In this document: piece by piece, positions 55,543 through 64,000 of the stretch
How positions within the stretch are numbered: the first letter of the stretch is position 1
Layout: every line of letters starts with the position of its first letter
Source of the DNA: JAIVGV01 sp031425275
GTDB lineage: Bacteria > Acidobacteriota > Blastocatellia > Pyrinomonadales > Pyrinomonadaceae
Assembly (NCBI GenBank): GCA_031425275.1
Contig: JANPJA010000078.1
Span: forward strand, 86,998 to 150,997
DNA: 64,000 bases
Direction of reading: 5' to 3'
Notes under the pieces: generated by a model
The model's database searches: none
What the model saw: the letters and a program-made list of their open reading frames with translations, nothing else
Told to the model about the DNA's origin: nothing
Translations under genes and position numbers: made by a program

Positions 55543-56526
55543 ATGCCAGTCATAACAATGCGCGAGGCTTTGAATCAGGCCATGCGCGAGGAGATGCGGC
55601 GGGACGAGAACGTCTTTCTGATGGGCGAAGAGGTGGCGGCTTATCAGGGGGCGTACAAAGTCTCGAAGGGGATGCTCGAAGAGTTCGGGGAGAAGCGCGT
55701 CATCGACTCGCCGATCACCGAACTGGGCTTCGCCGGACTCGGCGTCGGCGCGGCGATGGTCGGCCTGCGCCCGGTCATCGAGTTTATGACTTTCAACTTC
55801 TCCCTCCTCGCCACCGATCAGATCGTCAACTCGGCCGCCAAGATGCTCTACATGTCGGGCGGGCAGTTCCACGTCCCCATTGTCTTTCGCGGCCCCAACG
55901 GATCGGCCTATCAAGTCTCGTCGCAGCACTCGCAGGCGCTCGAATCGTGGTACGCGCATTTCCCCGGACTCAAAGTCGTCATGCCCTCGACGCCCGCCGA
56001 TGCTAAAGGACTTCTCAAGAGTTCCATCCGCGACGACGACCCGGTTATTTTTCTCGAACAGGAGCGCATGTACGGACTCAAAGGCGAGGTCTCCGACGAT
56101 CCGGAATTCACCATCCCGCTCGGCGTCGCCGACGTGAAACGCGAGGGGACGGACTGCACCATCGTCGCGCGCTCGATGACCGTCCCGCTGGCGCTCAAAG
56201 CGGCGGAGGAGTTGGAGCAGCAGGGCGTCTCGGTCGAAGTCATCGACCCGCGCACCATCCGCCCGCTCGACACCGAGACGATCATCAAGTCGGTGAAGAA
56301 GACGAACCGTGTTGTGATTGCCGAAGAGTCGCACGCCTTCTGCGGGGTGGCGGCGGAGATCAGCGCGCAGATCATGGAGCGCGCATTCGATTATTTGGAC
56401 GCCCCCGTCAAACGGCTTTCCGGCGTGGACGCGCCCATGCCTTACGCTCGCAATCTGGAAAAGCTCGCGCTCCCCGACGTGGCCGCCATCGTCGCGGCCG
56501 TGCGCGAAGTTTCGTATCTGGACTAA
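55543..56526 (+). CDS. pdhB: Pyruvate dehydrogenase E1 component, beta subunit
   Basis: 327 residues. Family text: ITMREALNQAMREEMRRDENVFLMGEEVAAYQGAYKVSKGM, DSPITELGFAGLGVGAAM, RPVIEFMTFNFSLLATDQIVN and FRGPNGSAYQVSSQHSQ. It forms the E1 heterotetramer with PdhA and binds thiamine diphosphate at the interface. GGAGG at 55532-55536, six bases before ATG 55543, fixes the start and rejects an upstream in-frame codon at 55525. Confidence 0.95.
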   Translation: MPVITMREALNQAMREEMRRDENVFLMGEEVAAYQGAYKVSKGMLEEFGEKRVIDSPITELGFAGLGVGAAMVGLRPVIEFMTFNFSLLATDQIVNSAAKMLYMSGGQFHVPIVFRGPNGSAYQVSSQHSQALESWYAHFPGLKVVMPSTPADAKGLLKSSIRDDDPVIFLEQERMYGLKGEVSDDPEFTIPLGVADVKREGTDCTIVARSMTVPLALKAAEELEQQGVSVEVIDPRTIRPLDTETIIKSVKKTNRVVIAEESHAFCGVAAEISAQIMERAFDYLDAPVKRLSGVDAPMPYARNLEKLALPDVAAIVAAVREVSYLD

Positions 56527-56634
56527 CAGTTTTCAGTTTTCAGTTTTTAGTTTTCAGCCGGCGGGCTTTTATTTCTGAGAAGACAGCCAATTGAAACCGA
56601 AAACTGAAAACTGAAAACTGAAAACTGAGGACTG
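56527..56634. repeat. Inverted heptamer repeat, pdhB-E2 spacer
   Basis: The left array at 56527-56557 is CAGTTTT three times, TAGTTTT, CAG. The right array at 56591-56632 is TTGAAAC, CGAAAAC, TGAAAAC three times, TGAGGAC. The AAAACTG register of the right array is the complement of CAGTTTT. This is the longest and most regular of the six sites; the E2 ATG is at 56639. Confidence 0.88.
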
Positions 56635-56638
56635 TTTA

Positions 56639-58132
56639 ATGGCAACGCAGGTGGTCATGCCCAAGCTCTCGCCGACGATGGAGGAGGGCCAACTATCGAG
56701 GTGGCTGAAGAACGAGGGCGATCCCGTCAGCGTGGGCGAGCCGCTGGCCGAGATCGACACCGACAAGGCGACGATGGAAGCGCAGGCGCTCACCACCGGC
56801 GTACTGCGCAAGATACTTGTCCCCGCCGGCGAGACCGTCCCCCTCGGCCAGATCATCGCGATCATTGGCGAGGCCGACGAAGATATCTCTTCCCTTCTAT
56901 CTCAGGCACAAGCCGGCGCCGCCGTTGCCCCGCAGCCTGTTTCCAATGAGAAGGGCGAGGGTGACTCCGAAGGGGCGCAAGCCGCAAGCACACCCGTCCC
57001 ACAAGTCGAAGTAAACGAGCCGGCCGCCCCGGTGGAGGGCGGGCCAGTCAAGGGCGGCGAGGGCGGCACGGGCGCGCAACCAGCACAATTTAAGGCGACG
57101 CAACCGGGCGTGCCTGAGACTACTTCACCAGACGCGCCTGAGCAGGTCGAAGGCGCGGAGGTCGCGGCCGGGACGGTTAACGGCCAGCGAGACGGCGGGC
57201 GGTTGCTTGTCTCTCCCGTCGCGGCGCGCATGGCCGCCGACGCCAACATCAACGTACGCGATTTGTCGGGCAGCGGCCCCGGCGGCCGCGTCGTCAAACG
57301 CGACATCGAAGCGGCGATTAAAGCCGGAGGGCAGCCAAAAGCTGCCGCCCCCGCCACCGAATCCGAGCAGCCGGTGGAGCCGCGGACGGGCGCAGTCGAG
57401 TCGCGGCCCGCGCCAACGCCCGCGCGGCAGCCGCAGGTTGAAGGCGCAACACCTTACCGGGATGAGCCGGTTTCGACGATGCGGGCTGTCATCGCTCGCC
57501 GCCTCGTCACTTCAATCGGCCCCGTCCCACACTTCTTTCTCACCACCGAGATCGAGATGGATCGGGCGGCAGAGTTGCGCCGGCAGCTCAACGAGCTTGA
57601 CCCGGAGAACAAGGTCAGCGTCAACGACATCGTCATCAAGATCGCGGCCGTCGCCTTGATCCAGCACCCGTCGGTCAACGCATCATTCCAAGATAAAAAT
57701 TTACGCTTCTACGAGCGTGCGGACATCGGAGTCGCCGTCGCCATCGACGACGGTCTCATCACGCCCGTCGTCCGCGCGGCTGAGCGCAAGTCCATCGGCC
57801 AGATCGGCCGCGAGGTGCGCGAGCTGGCCGAGCGGGCGCGCGGCCGCAAGCTAAAACCGGAGGAGTACACGGGCGCGACCTTCTCCGTCAGCAACCTCGG
57901 CATGTTCGGGATCGACGAGTTCACCGCCGTCATCAACCCGCCGGAGGCCGCCATCCTCGCCGTCGGGCAGATGGCACCGAAAGCCGTGGTGCGAGACGGG
58001 CAAGTCGTCGCGCGCCAGATGATGCGCGTCACGATGTCTTGCGACCACCGCGTCATCGACGGCGCGACCGGGGCGAAGTTTCTACAGACCTTCAGGAAGC
58101 TGCTGGAAAACCCGATGCTCCTGCTGCTTTAA
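56639..58132 (+). CDS. pdhC: Dihydrolipoamide acetyltransferase (pyruvate dehydrogenase E2)
   Basis: 497 residues. The single lipoyl domain has Lys43 in EIDTDKATMEA as lipoylation site. A long Ala/Pro/Glu/Gly linker (about 85-185) leads to the E1/E3-binding domain (SPVAARMAADANINVRDLSGSGPGGRVVKRDI, about 192-226). A second linker precedes the catalytic domain, ending in SCDHRVIDGATG with His470 and Asp474. It transfers the acetyl group to CoA. No E3 (lipoamide dehydrogenase) gene is present here. The first 5 codons follow the heptamer array, without a clear ribosome site. Confidence 0.93.
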   Translation: MATQVVMPKLSPTMEEGQLSRWLKNEGDPVSVGEPLAEIDTDKATMEAQALTTGVLRKILVPAGETVPLGQIIAIIGEADEDISSLLSQAQAGAAVAPQPVSNEKGEGDSEGAQAASTPVPQVEVNEPAAPVEGGPVKGGEGGTGAQPAQFKATQPGVPETTSPDAPEQVEGAEVAAGTVNGQRDGGRLLVSPVAARMAADANINVRDLSGSGPGGRVVKRDIEAAIKAGGQPKAAAPATESEQPVEPRTGAVESRPAPTPARQPQVEGATPYRDEPVSTMRAVIARRLVTSIGPVPHFFLTTEIEMDRAAELRRQLNELDPENKVSVNDIVIKIAAVALIQHPSVNASFQDKNLRFYERADIGVAVAIDDGLITPVVRAAERKSIGQIGREVRELAERARGRKLKPEEYTGATFSVSNLGMFGIDEFTAVINPPEAAILAVGQMAPKAVVRDGQVVARQMMRVTMSCDHRVIDGATGAKFLQTFRKLLENPMLLLL

Positions 58133-58160
58133 ATTCTCATCAACTCCAGGAGGAAAAACC

Positions 58161-58337
58161 GTGAGCGATAAAGACGAACGCAACCCTTCCGCAGATCAGG
58201 GCGCGCCGAGTTCCGACGCGGAGCGCGGCATCAATCCTGTCCAGCATTCGGAGCGCGGCATCAATCCTGTCCAGCACTCGGAGCGCGGCCAGCAGCCCGA
58301 CAAGGACAAGGACAAGCCGCAGGCTGACGACGAGTAG
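58161..58337 (+). CDS. Small acidic hydrophilic protein with tandem 10-residue repeat
   Basis: Not recognised. 58 residues from GTG 58161, preceded by a strong AGGAGG site. Composition is Asp/Glu/Lys/Gln/Pro-rich with no hydrophobic segment, so probably disordered. Residues 21-40 are two copies of ERGINPVQHS encoded by a 30-bp tandem repeat (58221-58250, 58251-58280, one base difference) plus a partial third copy. The tail is DKDKDKPQADDE. It lies 28 bp after the E2 gene. Confidence 0.65.
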   Translation: MSDKDERNPSADQGAPSSDAERGINPVQHSERGINPVQHSERGQQPDKDKDKPQADDE

Positions 58338-58459
58338 CTGACCGGCGAAGGCGCGGGCGGTTGCGCCGAAGAGTACGGGTGAGTGGCCAATAGTCTTTGA
58401 GGTCAGACTCGTCGGCGCGCCGGCCCAACGGCGGACGGACTCCGACGACACGAGGGTCA

Positions 58460-59404
58460 GTGAGTTTGAACACAGCCGCCGACCGGGGCCCCGCGCACGG
58501 CGCGGGGCCTCACCTCGCACTCCTCGCCGTCCAAATCTTTTTCGGCACGTGGCCGTTCTTCGCCAAAGTGGTGCTCCGCGTAATGCCGAGTACCGGTCTC
58601 GTCGCTTTCCGTGTCGCGGGCGCGACCCTCGTCCTGCTCGCCCTGCAAGGCTCGCCCCGCCGGCTCGCTCTCTCGCGACGCAGGGATTACGTTTGGCTCG
58701 CCCTTTACAGTCTGCTCGGAGTCGTTCTCAACCAATTCTTTTTCGTCAAAGGCCTGTCGCTCTCCACCGTCATTAACGCGAACTTGCTGAGCACGCTCAT
58801 CCCGGTCTTCGCGCTGGTCGGTAGTTTACTGCTCGGCCACGAGACTTTCCGCGCGCGGGTCGGCCTCGGCGTGCTGACGGCGGCGGCCGGCGCCGCCTAC
58901 CTCGTCGATCCGCTGAACGCAGACCTCTCGCAGGGGAAGACCGTCGGGAACCTCCTGCTGCTCTCCAACACGCTCTGTTACGGACTCTACATTGCCCTCT
59001 CGCAAAAAATGATCAAACGCTACGACGCGCTGACCGTCATCACGTGGGTCTTTCTCTTCGCCAACCTCGTCACGCTCCCCGTCGGCGGCTACCACCTGCT
59101 CGACGTGTCGCTCGCAAGTTTCGGATGGAATATTTGGCTCGCGATCATCTACATCATTCTCGTACCGACGGTCGGGGCTTACTATTTGAATGCGTGGGCG
59201 CTCGGCCGGGTCGCCCCGAGCGTCGTGGCCGTTTACGTTTACTTACAACCGCTCATCGCGCTCGCGCTCGCGCCCTACTTGCTCGGCGAGCGCGTCAGCC
59301 CCCGGACGTGGATTGCCGCCACGCTGATCTTCGCGGGCGTCGCGTTGGTTACGTGGCGCGGTCGCGGCGGCGTGCGGCCCCTACAACCAGCGGCCTCCAG
59401 CTAG
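58460..59404 (+). CDS. DMT-superfamily (EamA) transporter
   Basis: About 314 residues with ten hydrophobic helices in two EamA repeats (first LALLAVQIFFGTWPFFAKVVL..., second LLLLSNTLCYGLYIALSQKMI...). Repeat-end text ANLLSTLIPVFALVGSLLLG and VVAVYVYLQPLIALALAPYLLGE is typical. It probably exports or imports a metabolite; the substrate is unknown. GTG 58460 with GAGGG before it is the preferred start; TTG 58397 would add 21 polar residues. Confidence 0.85.
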   Translation: MSLNTAADRGPAHGAGPHLALLAVQIFFGTWPFFAKVVLRVMPSTGLVAFRVAGATLVLLALQGSPRRLALSRRRDYVWLALYSLLGVVLNQFFFVKGLSLSTVINANLLSTLIPVFALVGSLLLGHETFRARVGLGVLTAAAGAAYLVDPLNADLSQGKTVGNLLLLSNTLCYGLYIALSQKMIKRYDALTVITWVFLFANLVTLPVGGYHLLDVSLASFGWNIWLAIIYIILVPTVGAYYLNAWALGRVAPSVVAVYVYLQPLIALALAPYLLGERVSPRTWIAATLIFAGVALVTWRGRGGVRPLQPAASS

Positions 59405-59431
59405 TTTATTTGTTAAGATGTCTGCCCAGAC

Positions 59432-60361
59432 GTGAGCAACAGCAATCAGCATATTTCCGTGGCCGAGGCGCGCGAGGCGGGCGATAGGACGCACGCGCGC
59501 GAGGCCCTCTTGAAGAGTTCGGCGGCGCGGCTGTCCATCACGGCCGCGGCTTTTCTGATCGTCATTAAGTTCGGGGCGGGGTGGCTGACTGGCTCAATCA
59601 GCGTCTGGGCCTCACTGCTCGATTCGTCGATGGACATCATCGCCTCGACCATCAACTACTTCGCCGTTCGCGCGGCCGCGCGCCCCCCCGACGAGGATCA
59701 CGCCTACGGCCATGGTAAAGCCGAGTCGCTGGCGGGACTTTTTCAGGCCGCCGTCATCACCGTCTCCGGCCTGTTCCTCGTCTGGGAAGCCATCAAACGA
59801 CTCGTCGAGCCGCGCGAGACCAACGCCGAAGGACTGGGAGTCGCGGCGATGCTCGCGGCCGTCCTCGTCAGCGCGGGCCTCGTCTTCCGCCTGCGCACCA
59901 TCGCCCGCCGGACAGACTCGCCCGCCCTCGCCGCCGACGCCGCCCACTACGCTTCGGACATCTACTCGAACGGGGCGGCCCTCGCCGCGCTGGTCGTCAT
60001 CGCGCTCACGGGTTGGCGGATCGCCGACCCGATCTTTTCGCTCGCCATTTCCGTCTATATTCTCGCCTCGGCCTTTAGCGTCGCGCGCGAATCGGTGGAC
60101 GTGCTGATGGACAAGCGCCTGCCCCCGGACATCGACGAGCTGGTTCACGAGATCGCCGCTCGCTTCCGCCCCCGTGGCGTCCTCGGCGCGCACGACTTGC
60201 GCACGCGCCGCTCCGGCTCCCTTAAATTCATCGACATGCACCTCGAAGTTGATCGCTCCAAAACCCTCGAAGAGGCGCACGATCTCACCGTCGCCGTCAT
60301 CCGCGCCATCGAGTTTGAAATTCCGCGCACGCGCGTGCAAATTCACACCGACCCGATGTAA
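59432..60361 (+). CDS. Cation diffusion facilitator (CDF) transporter
   Basis: 309 residues. Six helices with the metal-site Asp in SLLDSSMDIIASTINYFAVR and DEDHAYGHGKAESLAGLFQA, and the second pair in DAAHYASDIYSNGAAL. The cytoplasmic domain has VLGAHDLRTRRSGSLKFIDMHLEVDRSKTLEEAHDL. It exports divalent metal ions (Zn, Fe, Mn or Co) against protons. GTG 59432 is the start in this frame; no strong ribosome site is visible. Confidence 0.92.
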   Translation: MSNSNQHISVAEAREAGDRTHAREALLKSSAARLSITAAAFLIVIKFGAGWLTGSISVWASLLDSSMDIIASTINYFAVRAAARPPDEDHAYGHGKAESLAGLFQAAVITVSGLFLVWEAIKRLVEPRETNAEGLGVAAMLAAVLVSAGLVFRLRTIARRTDSPALAADAAHYASDIYSNGAALAALVVIALTGWRIADPIFSLAISVYILASAFSVARESVDVLMDKRLPPDIDELVHEIAARFRPRGVLGAHDLRTRRSGSLKFIDMHLEVDRSKTLEEAHDLTVAVIRAIEFEIPRTRVQIHTDPM

Positions 60362-60469
60362 AGGTTAATAAAAAAGCAACAAGCACGCAGAGTGATAACT
60401 TGATCGCTCTGGTTAAGTGAACAAGCTTTGCTTCTTCATCCTTCAGCCTTCCTACTTTCACCAAGTCCT
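60362..60469. other. Convergent spacer without a visible terminator
   Basis: 108 bp between the CDF gene and mutS, which converge. It contains an A6 run (60370-60375) but no hairpin that I can see. Confidence 0.4.
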
Positions 60470-63088
60470 TCACGCCGTCTTTTTGGCTCGGACGCTCACG
60501 TCTTGCGATGGCTGCTGGTCGGCGAGGCGGCGCAACTCATATAGCTTCATTAAAGCTTCGACGGGCGAAAGGGTGTTGAGATCAATCTCTCGAAGCGCGA
60601 CGGAAAGCTGCGACTGATTCACGGCCGGGACACCCGCAACCGGGGCCGGTTTGGACACTTCGACCGGGTGGCGCGTCGTGGCTTGTAGGGGCGACTCATA
60701 TTGGCCCAACAACTCCTCGGCGCGGCGGACGACGGGGCGCGGGAGGCCGGCGAGTTTGGCGGCATAGACGCCATAACTTTTCTCCGCCCGGCCGGGGCCG
60801 ATGCGATAGAGGAAGGCGAGTTCGCCATCCGCTTCCGCGATTTCCACGTGGAGGTTGCGCAAACGCGGAAGGACTTCGGAGAGGGCGGTCAGTTCGTGGT
60901 AGTGCGTGGCGAAGAGCGTCTTGGCCCGGAGCGTCGGGAGGTTGTGGATGTACTCGACGACGGCGCGTGCGACGGCTAATCCATCATAAGTCGAGGTTCC
61001 GCGGCCCAGCTCGTCGAGCAGCACGAGGGAGCGCGGGGTGGCGTGGTGGAGGATTTGCGCCGTCTCGACCATCTCAGTCATAAAGGTTGACTCGCCGCTC
61101 CCCAGACGGTCGTAGAGGCCGATGCGGGTGAAGATGCGGTCGCACAAACCGACGGTCGCCGAAGTGGCCGGCACGAAACTCCCGGCCTGCGCCATTAAGA
61201 CGATCAGCGCGGTCTGCCGCAAGTAAGTTGACTTGCCCGACATGTTCGGCCCGGTGATGAGCGCGATCTCCGGTTCGCCTCTCCCGCCCAACGAAACATC
61301 ATTCGCGACGAACCGGCCATCCTCCACCACACGCTCAAGCACCGGGTGCCGCCCGGCCTCGATGCGCAATTCCGGCGTGTCCTTGATCGTCGGTCGAACG
61401 TAGTTGTAACGGTCGGCCGTTTCGGCGAAGGAGGCGACGGCGTCGAGGTAGGCCAACGTCGAGGCGGCGGCGAGAATCTCCTCGCGCCGCTTACCGATCT
61501 CCAGACAAACCTGTCGGAAGAGGCTCGACTCCAACTCGGCGATCCGCTCCTGCGCGTTGACCACGAGCGACTCGTGCTCTTTGAGTTCGAGCGTGACGAA
61601 TCGTTCGGCCTGCGTGAGCGTCTGCTTGCGCGTGTAGCCCGCGGGGACGAGATGGAGATTCGGCCTCGTGACCTCGATAAAGTGGCCGAAGACCTTGTTG
61701 TAACCGACTCGCAAACTCCTGATCCCCGTCCGGGCGCGCTCGCGCTGCTCAAGCTCCGAGAGGTAGCCACGCCCGCCTCGGAGCAAATCGCGAAGCTTGT
61801 CCAGTTCCTCCGAATAGCCCTCGCGGATGACGCCGGTCGCGGCCTGCCGCTTCGGGAGTTCGTCAGAGATCGCGTCGCGGATAAATTTAAGGGCGGTCTC
61901 GCACGCGGGCAGCGACGCGGCGAGAGCATTCATCCGTTTCACCTCCTGCCGCAACACGGCGCGGACGCGCGGAATGTTGGCAAGGCTTTGGCCGAGGGAA
62001 AGAACTTCCCCGGCCGTGGCGAGGCCCGCGCGAACACGTCCCGACAGACGTTCGAGATCGTGGATGAGTTCGAGCGCCGCGAACAACTCGGCGCGCGCCC
62101 TCCCGTTCTCTTTGAACCACGCGACATGCTCGTGCCGCCGCGCGATCTCGGAGGCGTCGAGCAGGGGCTGGCGCAGCCACAGCCGCAACCGCCGGCCGCC
62201 CATCGGCGTGCGCGTCGAGTCGAGCGCGTCGAGGAGCGAGGGCGCGCCGCCGAAGCTCTCCAACACTTCGAGGCTCTTCAAAGTCTGCGCGTCGAGCAGC
62301 ATGAAGTTGCCGGTGTGGTAACTATTGAGCTTCGTCAGCTCGCCGACCGACGCCGACTGCGTGTCGCGCAGGTAGGCGACGATGGCGCCGGCGGCGGCAG
62401 TCGCGAGCGGCATGTCCGCCAACCCGTAGGCCGCGAGCGAGCGCGTGCCGAAGTGTTTGAGGAGGACTGCCTTCGCCGCCTGCGGCTTAAACTCTTCGTC
62501 CTCGCGGCGCGTCACGAAACACTGGAAAGTTTCGTCCTTGAGGCCGAGACTTTGCGGGACGAGAATTTCGGCGGGGGCGAGTCGTTGAAGTTCGGGGAGC
62601 GCCTGCGCGGCGTCGAGTTCAGTCGCGGAAAAGTCGCCCGTAGAAATATCGGCGTAGGCTATCCCGGCGCGCTTGCCGTCGGCGGCATAGGCCGCGAGGT
62701 AGTTGTTGAGCTTGCTGCGCAACAATCCCGGCTCGATGACCGTGCCGGGAGTGACGACGCGCACCACGCCGCGCTCGATCAAGCCGCGGCCCGGCCCGCC
62801 CTTGACCGGCTCGGCCGACAACTGTTCGCAGATGGCGACGCGGTGGCCGCGCGAGATGAGAGTGGCGAGGTGGCGTTCGAGACTGTGGAAGGGGACGCCG
62901 GCGAGCGGGACGCGGAAATTGCTGCCCATCGGCTTCGAGGTCAGCACGATGCTCAGTTCACGGGCGACGACCCGCGCGTCGTCGTCGAACGCCTCGTAGA
63001 AATCGCCGATGCGGAATAGCAGCAGCGCGTCCGGGTGGCGGCGCTTGATGTCGAGGTACTGCTTGCGCAGCGGCGGGCCGGTGGTCAT
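60470..63088 (-). CDS. mutS: DNA mismatch repair ATPase MutS
   Basis: 872 residues. The mismatch-reading Phe-x-Glu is in RIGDFYEAFDDDA near residue 28. Connector and lever regions follow, and the ATPase has Walker A GPNMSGKSTYLRQ, ESTFMTEM, Walker B LVLLDELGRGTSTYDGLAVA and the His-switch FATHYHEL. A C-terminal tail suggests a tetramerisation segment. mutL is not in the window. Its ATG overlaps the stop of the upstream Mrr-like gene (ATGA), so the two are translationally coupled. Confidence 0.96.
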   Translation of the reverse strand: MTTGPPLRKQYLDIKRRHPDALLLFRIGDFYEAFDDDARVVARELSIVLTSKPMGSNFRVPLAGVPFHSLERHLATLISRGHRVAICEQLSAEPVKGGPGRGLIERGVVRVVTPGTVIEPGLLRSKLNNYLAAYAADGKRAGIAYADISTGDFSATELDAAQALPELQRLAPAEILVPQSLGLKDETFQCFVTRREDEEFKPQAAKAVLLKHFGTRSLAAYGLADMPLATAAAGAIVAYLRDTQSASVGELTKLNSYHTGNFMLLDAQTLKSLEVLESFGGAPSLLDALDSTRTPMGGRRLRLWLRQPLLDASEIARRHEHVAWFKENGRARAELFAALELIHDLERLSGRVRAGLATAGEVLSLGQSLANIPRVRAVLRQEVKRMNALAASLPACETALKFIRDAISDELPKRQAATGVIREGYSEELDKLRDLLRGGRGYLSELEQRERARTGIRSLRVGYNKVFGHFIEVTRPNLHLVPAGYTRKQTLTQAERFVTLELKEHESLVVNAQERIAELESSLFRQVCLEIGKRREEILAAASTLAYLDAVASFAETADRYNYVRPTIKDTPELRIEAGRHPVLERVVEDGRFVANDVSLGGRGEPEIALITGPNMSGKSTYLRQTALIVLMAQAGSFVPATSATVGLCDRIFTRIGLYDRLGSGESTFMTEMVETAQILHHATPRSLVLLDELGRGTSTYDGLAVARAVVEYIHNLPTLRAKTLFATHYHELTALSEVLPRLRNLHVEIAEADGELAFLYRIGPGRAEKSYGVYAAKLAGLPRPVVRRAEELLGQYESPLQATTRHPVEVSKPAPVAGVPAVNQSQLSVALREIDLNTLSPVEALMKLYELRRLADQQPSQDVSVRAKKTA

Positions 63089-63816
63089 CGCTCGATGAAC
63101 TCCGCCAGCAGGTCTTCGACCGAGGCGAGCGCGCGGTGAAGTCTCTGAAGCTGCTCGAAACTGATGATGGTCGTCACGCGCCCGATCTCGTGGAACGCGC
63201 CGGTGCGCGCCAGCGACATTTGTAGTTGCGCGCGGTTGGTGTCGCGCTCGCTGGTCACGACGAGGAAAGGTTTCGACCGCTGCGACTCGTAGCCCCGCTT
63301 CAATTTGGCGAGAGCGGCATCGACATTCCCCTTGCGCTGCACCTCGAAGATGTGGCTGAGGCGCGGGCTTTGCGCGTCGTCTCGCCAGACCACGTCGTAG
63401 TATTCAAACTCGCGCTCGGCGTGGCGGCCGAGCGCGCGGCCGATGTCGATGAGCATCTGCTGGGCGTCGGAGTGGGAGAGTTCGACCCCGACTGCTTGCG
63501 ACGAATGCCCCTCGGCATCTGGCGCGAAGGAAAAACTCGGGGCTTCCTCATCGACACGCTTGCGGCCCTGCGCCGTGATCTCCCACTGGCCGCGCCGGCG
63601 CGCGAGTTGCCGCTTGTCGTCAAGCTCGCGCCCCGCTCGCTGCACGTGCCTTCGCCAACGCTGGTCTTCGCGCGCCTCGTGCCGGCCCCCGCCGTTCATC
63701 TGCGGGAAGTAGGCGACGAGTCGCGCGTAGAGAAAACGCACGTCGTCGGAGCCGCCGGTGGCGACCAACTCTTGCAGGATCGGGAGTTCCAGACGCGCTG
63801 CGTCGGGGTATGACAT
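63085..63816 (-). CDS. Mrr-N-like winged helix plus PD-(D/E)xK-like nuclease domain protein
   Basis: 243 residues. The N-terminal about 90 residues resemble Mrr_N winged helices (LELPILQELVATGG, then RWRRHVQRAGRELDDKRQL and WEITAQGRKRVDEEA). The C-terminal part (about 115-230) has a restriction-nuclease-like core, EYYDVVWRD, with FEVQRKGNVDAALAKLKRGYE, where Asp and Glu-x-Gln would be the metal ligands, and FLVVTSERD. It is probably a DNA-binding, possibly DNA-cutting, protein coupled to mutS. No methylase is nearby. The assignment is by pattern reading only. Confidence 0.65.
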   Translation of the reverse strand: MSYPDAARLELPILQELVATGGSDDVRFLYARLVAYFPQMNGGGRHEAREDQRWRRHVQRAGRELDDKRQLARRRGQWEITAQGRKRVDEEAPSFSFAPDAEGHSSQAVGVELSHSDAQQMLIDIGRALGRHAEREFEYYDVVWRDDAQSPRLSHIFEVQRKGNVDAALAKLKRGYESQRSKPFLVVTSERDTNRAQLQMSLARTGAFHEIGRVTTIISFEQLQRLHRALASVEDLLAEFIER

Positions 63817-63951
63817 GGGCGAAACTTTTCGGGATCAGGCTTCGGGAGCGACGGTCGGTCGGAGCAAACTGACGACTTGAAAATTACAGGAAGAGGCCGA
63901 GTTTGATCAAGCAACAAGGTATGTTTTGTGGCTTGAACATCAAAGTAACGA

Positions 63952-64000
63952 AGATTCACCGCGGAGGCGCAGAGATCGCGCGGAGGCCCGCAGAGATGTT
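63952..64000. repeat. Purine-rich near-repeat at the window edge
   Basis: CGGAGGCGCAGAGAT (63962-63976) recurs as CGGAGGCCCGCAGAGAT (63981-63997). It may be one arm of a further inverted array cut by the window edge. Confidence 0.4.

Noticed and set aside
58221..58289. CRISPR-like direct repeats
   Set aside because: Two 30-bp copies and a partial third, head to tail with no spacers and in frame with a coding sequence; this is a coding tandem repeat.
61346..63019. 557-residue plus-strand ORF opposite mutS
   Set aside because: Shadow of mutS with Glu/Arg/Gly-rich low-complexity text and no recognisable domain.

Overview
The window is one contiguous stretch of a GC-rich bacterial chromosome, most likely from the Acidobacteriota and probably class Blastocatellia. 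This placement is inferred from gene content: a secreted protein with the acidobacterial VWFA-related domain (22844-23824), a fused LptF-LptG permease, a DUF6677-like membrane protein, an STN-repeat secreted protein and many small secreted proteins. No rRNA, tRNA, CRISPR array, transposase or phage gene was seen. Coding density is high and many genes overlap by 1-4 bases (ATGA, TGATG, GTGA).

Layout. 1-1700: methyl cycle (metK 3' end, ahcY), closed by a perfect 23-bp-arm hairpin. 1.7-9.1 kb, minus strand: lptFG fusion, recO, a small membrane protein, a DUF6677-like protein, an FmdE-type protein, a NamZ/DUF1343 muramidase, a FabG-like reductase and a C26 glutamine hydrolase. 9.2-17.3 kb, plus strand: hslV-hslU, an Fn3 lipoprotein, an FAH-family hydrolase, an ABC exporter with a DUF402 gene inside it, and an acyl-CoA carboxylase beta subunit. 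17.4-18.7 kb: a C-terminal-processing-protease homologue that has lost its catalytic Ser and Lys. 18.8-24.4 kb: ruvX-mltG, then secreted or membrane proteins, the VWFA protein and a lasso-B2-like transglutaminase fold protein. 24.5-28.5 kb: a 1336-residue secreted LTD/Ig-like/EEP nuclease.

28.7-33.8 kb, minus strand, is the most interesting locus, a RiPP-like operon: nucleotidyltransferase, STN-repeat exported protein, a small 67-codon putative precursor, HPr-kinase-like P-loop kinase, radical SAM/SPASM-like enzyme and PqqD. 34-42 kb: NtrC/NtrB pair, OmpA-like protein, a tiny lmo0937-type membrane protein, a secreted beta-propeller protein and an OmpR-type regulator. 42.2-45.7 kb: MsbA-like ABC exporter, yicC, gmk. 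45.9-51.3 kb: DUF4157-like protein, ETF-ubiquinone oxidoreductase, a YyaL/DUF255 thioredoxin-domain protein and ribonuclease D. 51.5-54 kb: an HD-GYP/GAF/GGDEF cyclic-di-GMP protein. 54.2-58.1 kb: pyruvate dehydrogenase E1alpha, E1beta and E2 (no E3 here). 58.1-63.8 kb: a small repeat-containing acidic protein, a DMT transporter, a CDF cation transporter, mutS and an Mrr-like gene coupled to mutS.

A second notable pattern is non-coding. Six spacers between co-directional genes (hslV/hslU, ABC permease/pccB, ompA-like/ntrB, ABC exporter/yicC, pdhA/pdhB, pdhB/pdhC) each hold arrays of 7-base units facing complementary 7-base units across a short gap. The 7-mer differs at every site, but the period and inverted arrangement are the same. 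Several good sigma70-type promoters (TTGnnn, 16-19 bp, TAnnnT) and four strong hairpin terminators can also be placed.
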